The notes under the pieces are model-generated. The model was not told the DNA's origin. It saw only the letters and a list, made by a program, of their open reading frames with translations, and did no database searches. A program made the position numbers and the translations under genes. This document shows positions 63,794 through 64,000 of a DNA stretch of 64,000 bases, in pieces. Positions within the stretch are counted from its first letter, which is position 1. Each line of letters starts with the position of its first letter. Source of the DNA: CBDANW01 sp965197825 (GTDB lineage: Bacteria; Acidobacteriota; Vicinamibacteria; Marinacidobacterales; DATDRI01); NCBI GenBank assembly GCA_965197825.1, contig CBDANW010000003.1, positions 2,728,001-2,792,000 of the forward strand, in the 5' to 3' direction.

Positions 63794-64000
63794 ATGAGCA
63801 GCATCGACGAAAAAGCAGTGGCTCGCCAAAGCGGTTCGACGTCCAGCTTCTATGCCGACGCGTTGCGAGATTCCGCCGCGTTCCGCAAGGAATACATGGA
63901 ACGAAAAGGCGTCGTCAAGGCAAACGAGATGCCCATGGAGCGTTCGCCCGACGGCCTGATCAAGCATATTGTCCATAAGAAGATGGACACCAAGGAGTGC
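63794..64000 (+). CDS. Cupin-associated protein, N-terminal part (runs off window)
   Basis: ATG 63794 behind CGGAGGTAAC. The first 69 residues (FYADALRDSAAFRKEYMERK; MERSPDGLIKHIVHKKMDTK) match the lead-in of cupin-domain proteins found paired with the preceding gene type. The cupin motifs would lie beyond the window. Confidence 0.55.
   Translation, partial: MSSIDEKAVARQSGSTSSFYADALRDSAAFRKEYMERKGVVKANEMPMERSPDGLIKHIVHKKMDTKEC

Noticed and set aside
1..64000. CRISPR arrays, prophage, rRNA or tRNA genes
   Set aside because: No regular repeat-spacer arrays, phage structural genes or RNA gene signatures were recognised on reading either strand; a covariance-model scan would be decisive for tRNAs.

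Overview
The window reads as a GC-rich Gram-negative chromosome, heavily colonised by insertion sequences and carrying many decayed genes. Lipoprotein and outer-membrane style signal peptides, a DUF2339/DUF3999 pair, TRAP and TTT transporters, and a PD40 domain ending of the kind common in Acidobacteriota (a tail resembling NWFEELERLVP) suggest an Acidobacteriota-like or similar soil or sponge-associated lineage. The taxonomic call is low confidence. No rRNA, tRNA or CRISPR array was recognised.

Layout. 1-4.9 kb: envelope proteins (DUF3999, DUF2339), a MITE, a pentapeptide-repeat protein, a small membrane protein, and a bacterioferritin/Bfd pair behind a candidate Fur site. 5.2-8.8 kb: a Fic-domain gene split by an IS256-type element, which is itself split by a 616-bp transposase-less element; both insertions have readable target duplications. 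8.8-15.6 kb: acid phosphatase, a TRAP transporter set (TatT, DctP, fused DctQM), a second MITE, and EtfB/EtfA. 15.6-30.1 kb: a gene graveyard. It holds a toxin-antitoxin remnant, three IS630 relatives (two full, one truncated), an IS66 element, and broken HNH, DUF3604, metallo-beta-lactamase-fold, PD40 and SLC13-type genes. The SLC13 gene carries a 1.2-kb transplanted operon fragment.

30.1-35.7 kb (minus strand) is a compact catabolic operon: a decayed UbiD, UbiX, two CaiB/BaiF family III CoA-transferase subunits and a divergent UbiD-like decarboxylase. A GntR/FadR regulator is divergent from it at 35.8 kb. The pairing of one CoA-transferase with the catalytic Asp and one without, next to UbiX and a UbiD lacking the usual E-R-E residues, resembles the arrangement known for anaerobic phthalate activation (CoA transfer, then decarboxylation of the CoA thioester). 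That substrate is an inference.

36.8-39.5 kb holds an IS66-type element with convergent gene order and the gene stubs around it. 39.5-47.4 kb is a second catabolic block on the plus strand: a flavin/PNPOx protein, a canonical UbiD, two half-size permeases, a Bug/TctC-type binding protein, a 3-hydroxyisobutyrate-dehydrogenase-like reductase and a ThDP enzyme. An IS630 copy sits exactly in the stop/start overlap of the last two. 47.5-51.4 kb is an interruption (DUF4143 ATPase, HipA stub, IS256 element, histidine-kinase stub). 51.4-58.8 kb resumes with a fused TctA-TctB permease, two tandem bicupins, an EutA-like reactivase and an alpha/beta hydrolase truncated by an IS66 deletion derivative. 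60-64 kb has a sodium:solute symporter, a methyltransferase, a gene stub and two more cupins, the last running off the window.

The likely theme is uptake and decarboxylation of aromatic or branched organic acids: TTT, TRAP and SSS transporters with UbiD/UbiX/CoA-transferase chemistry and cupin enzymes, in a genome where IS activity is reshaping operons.
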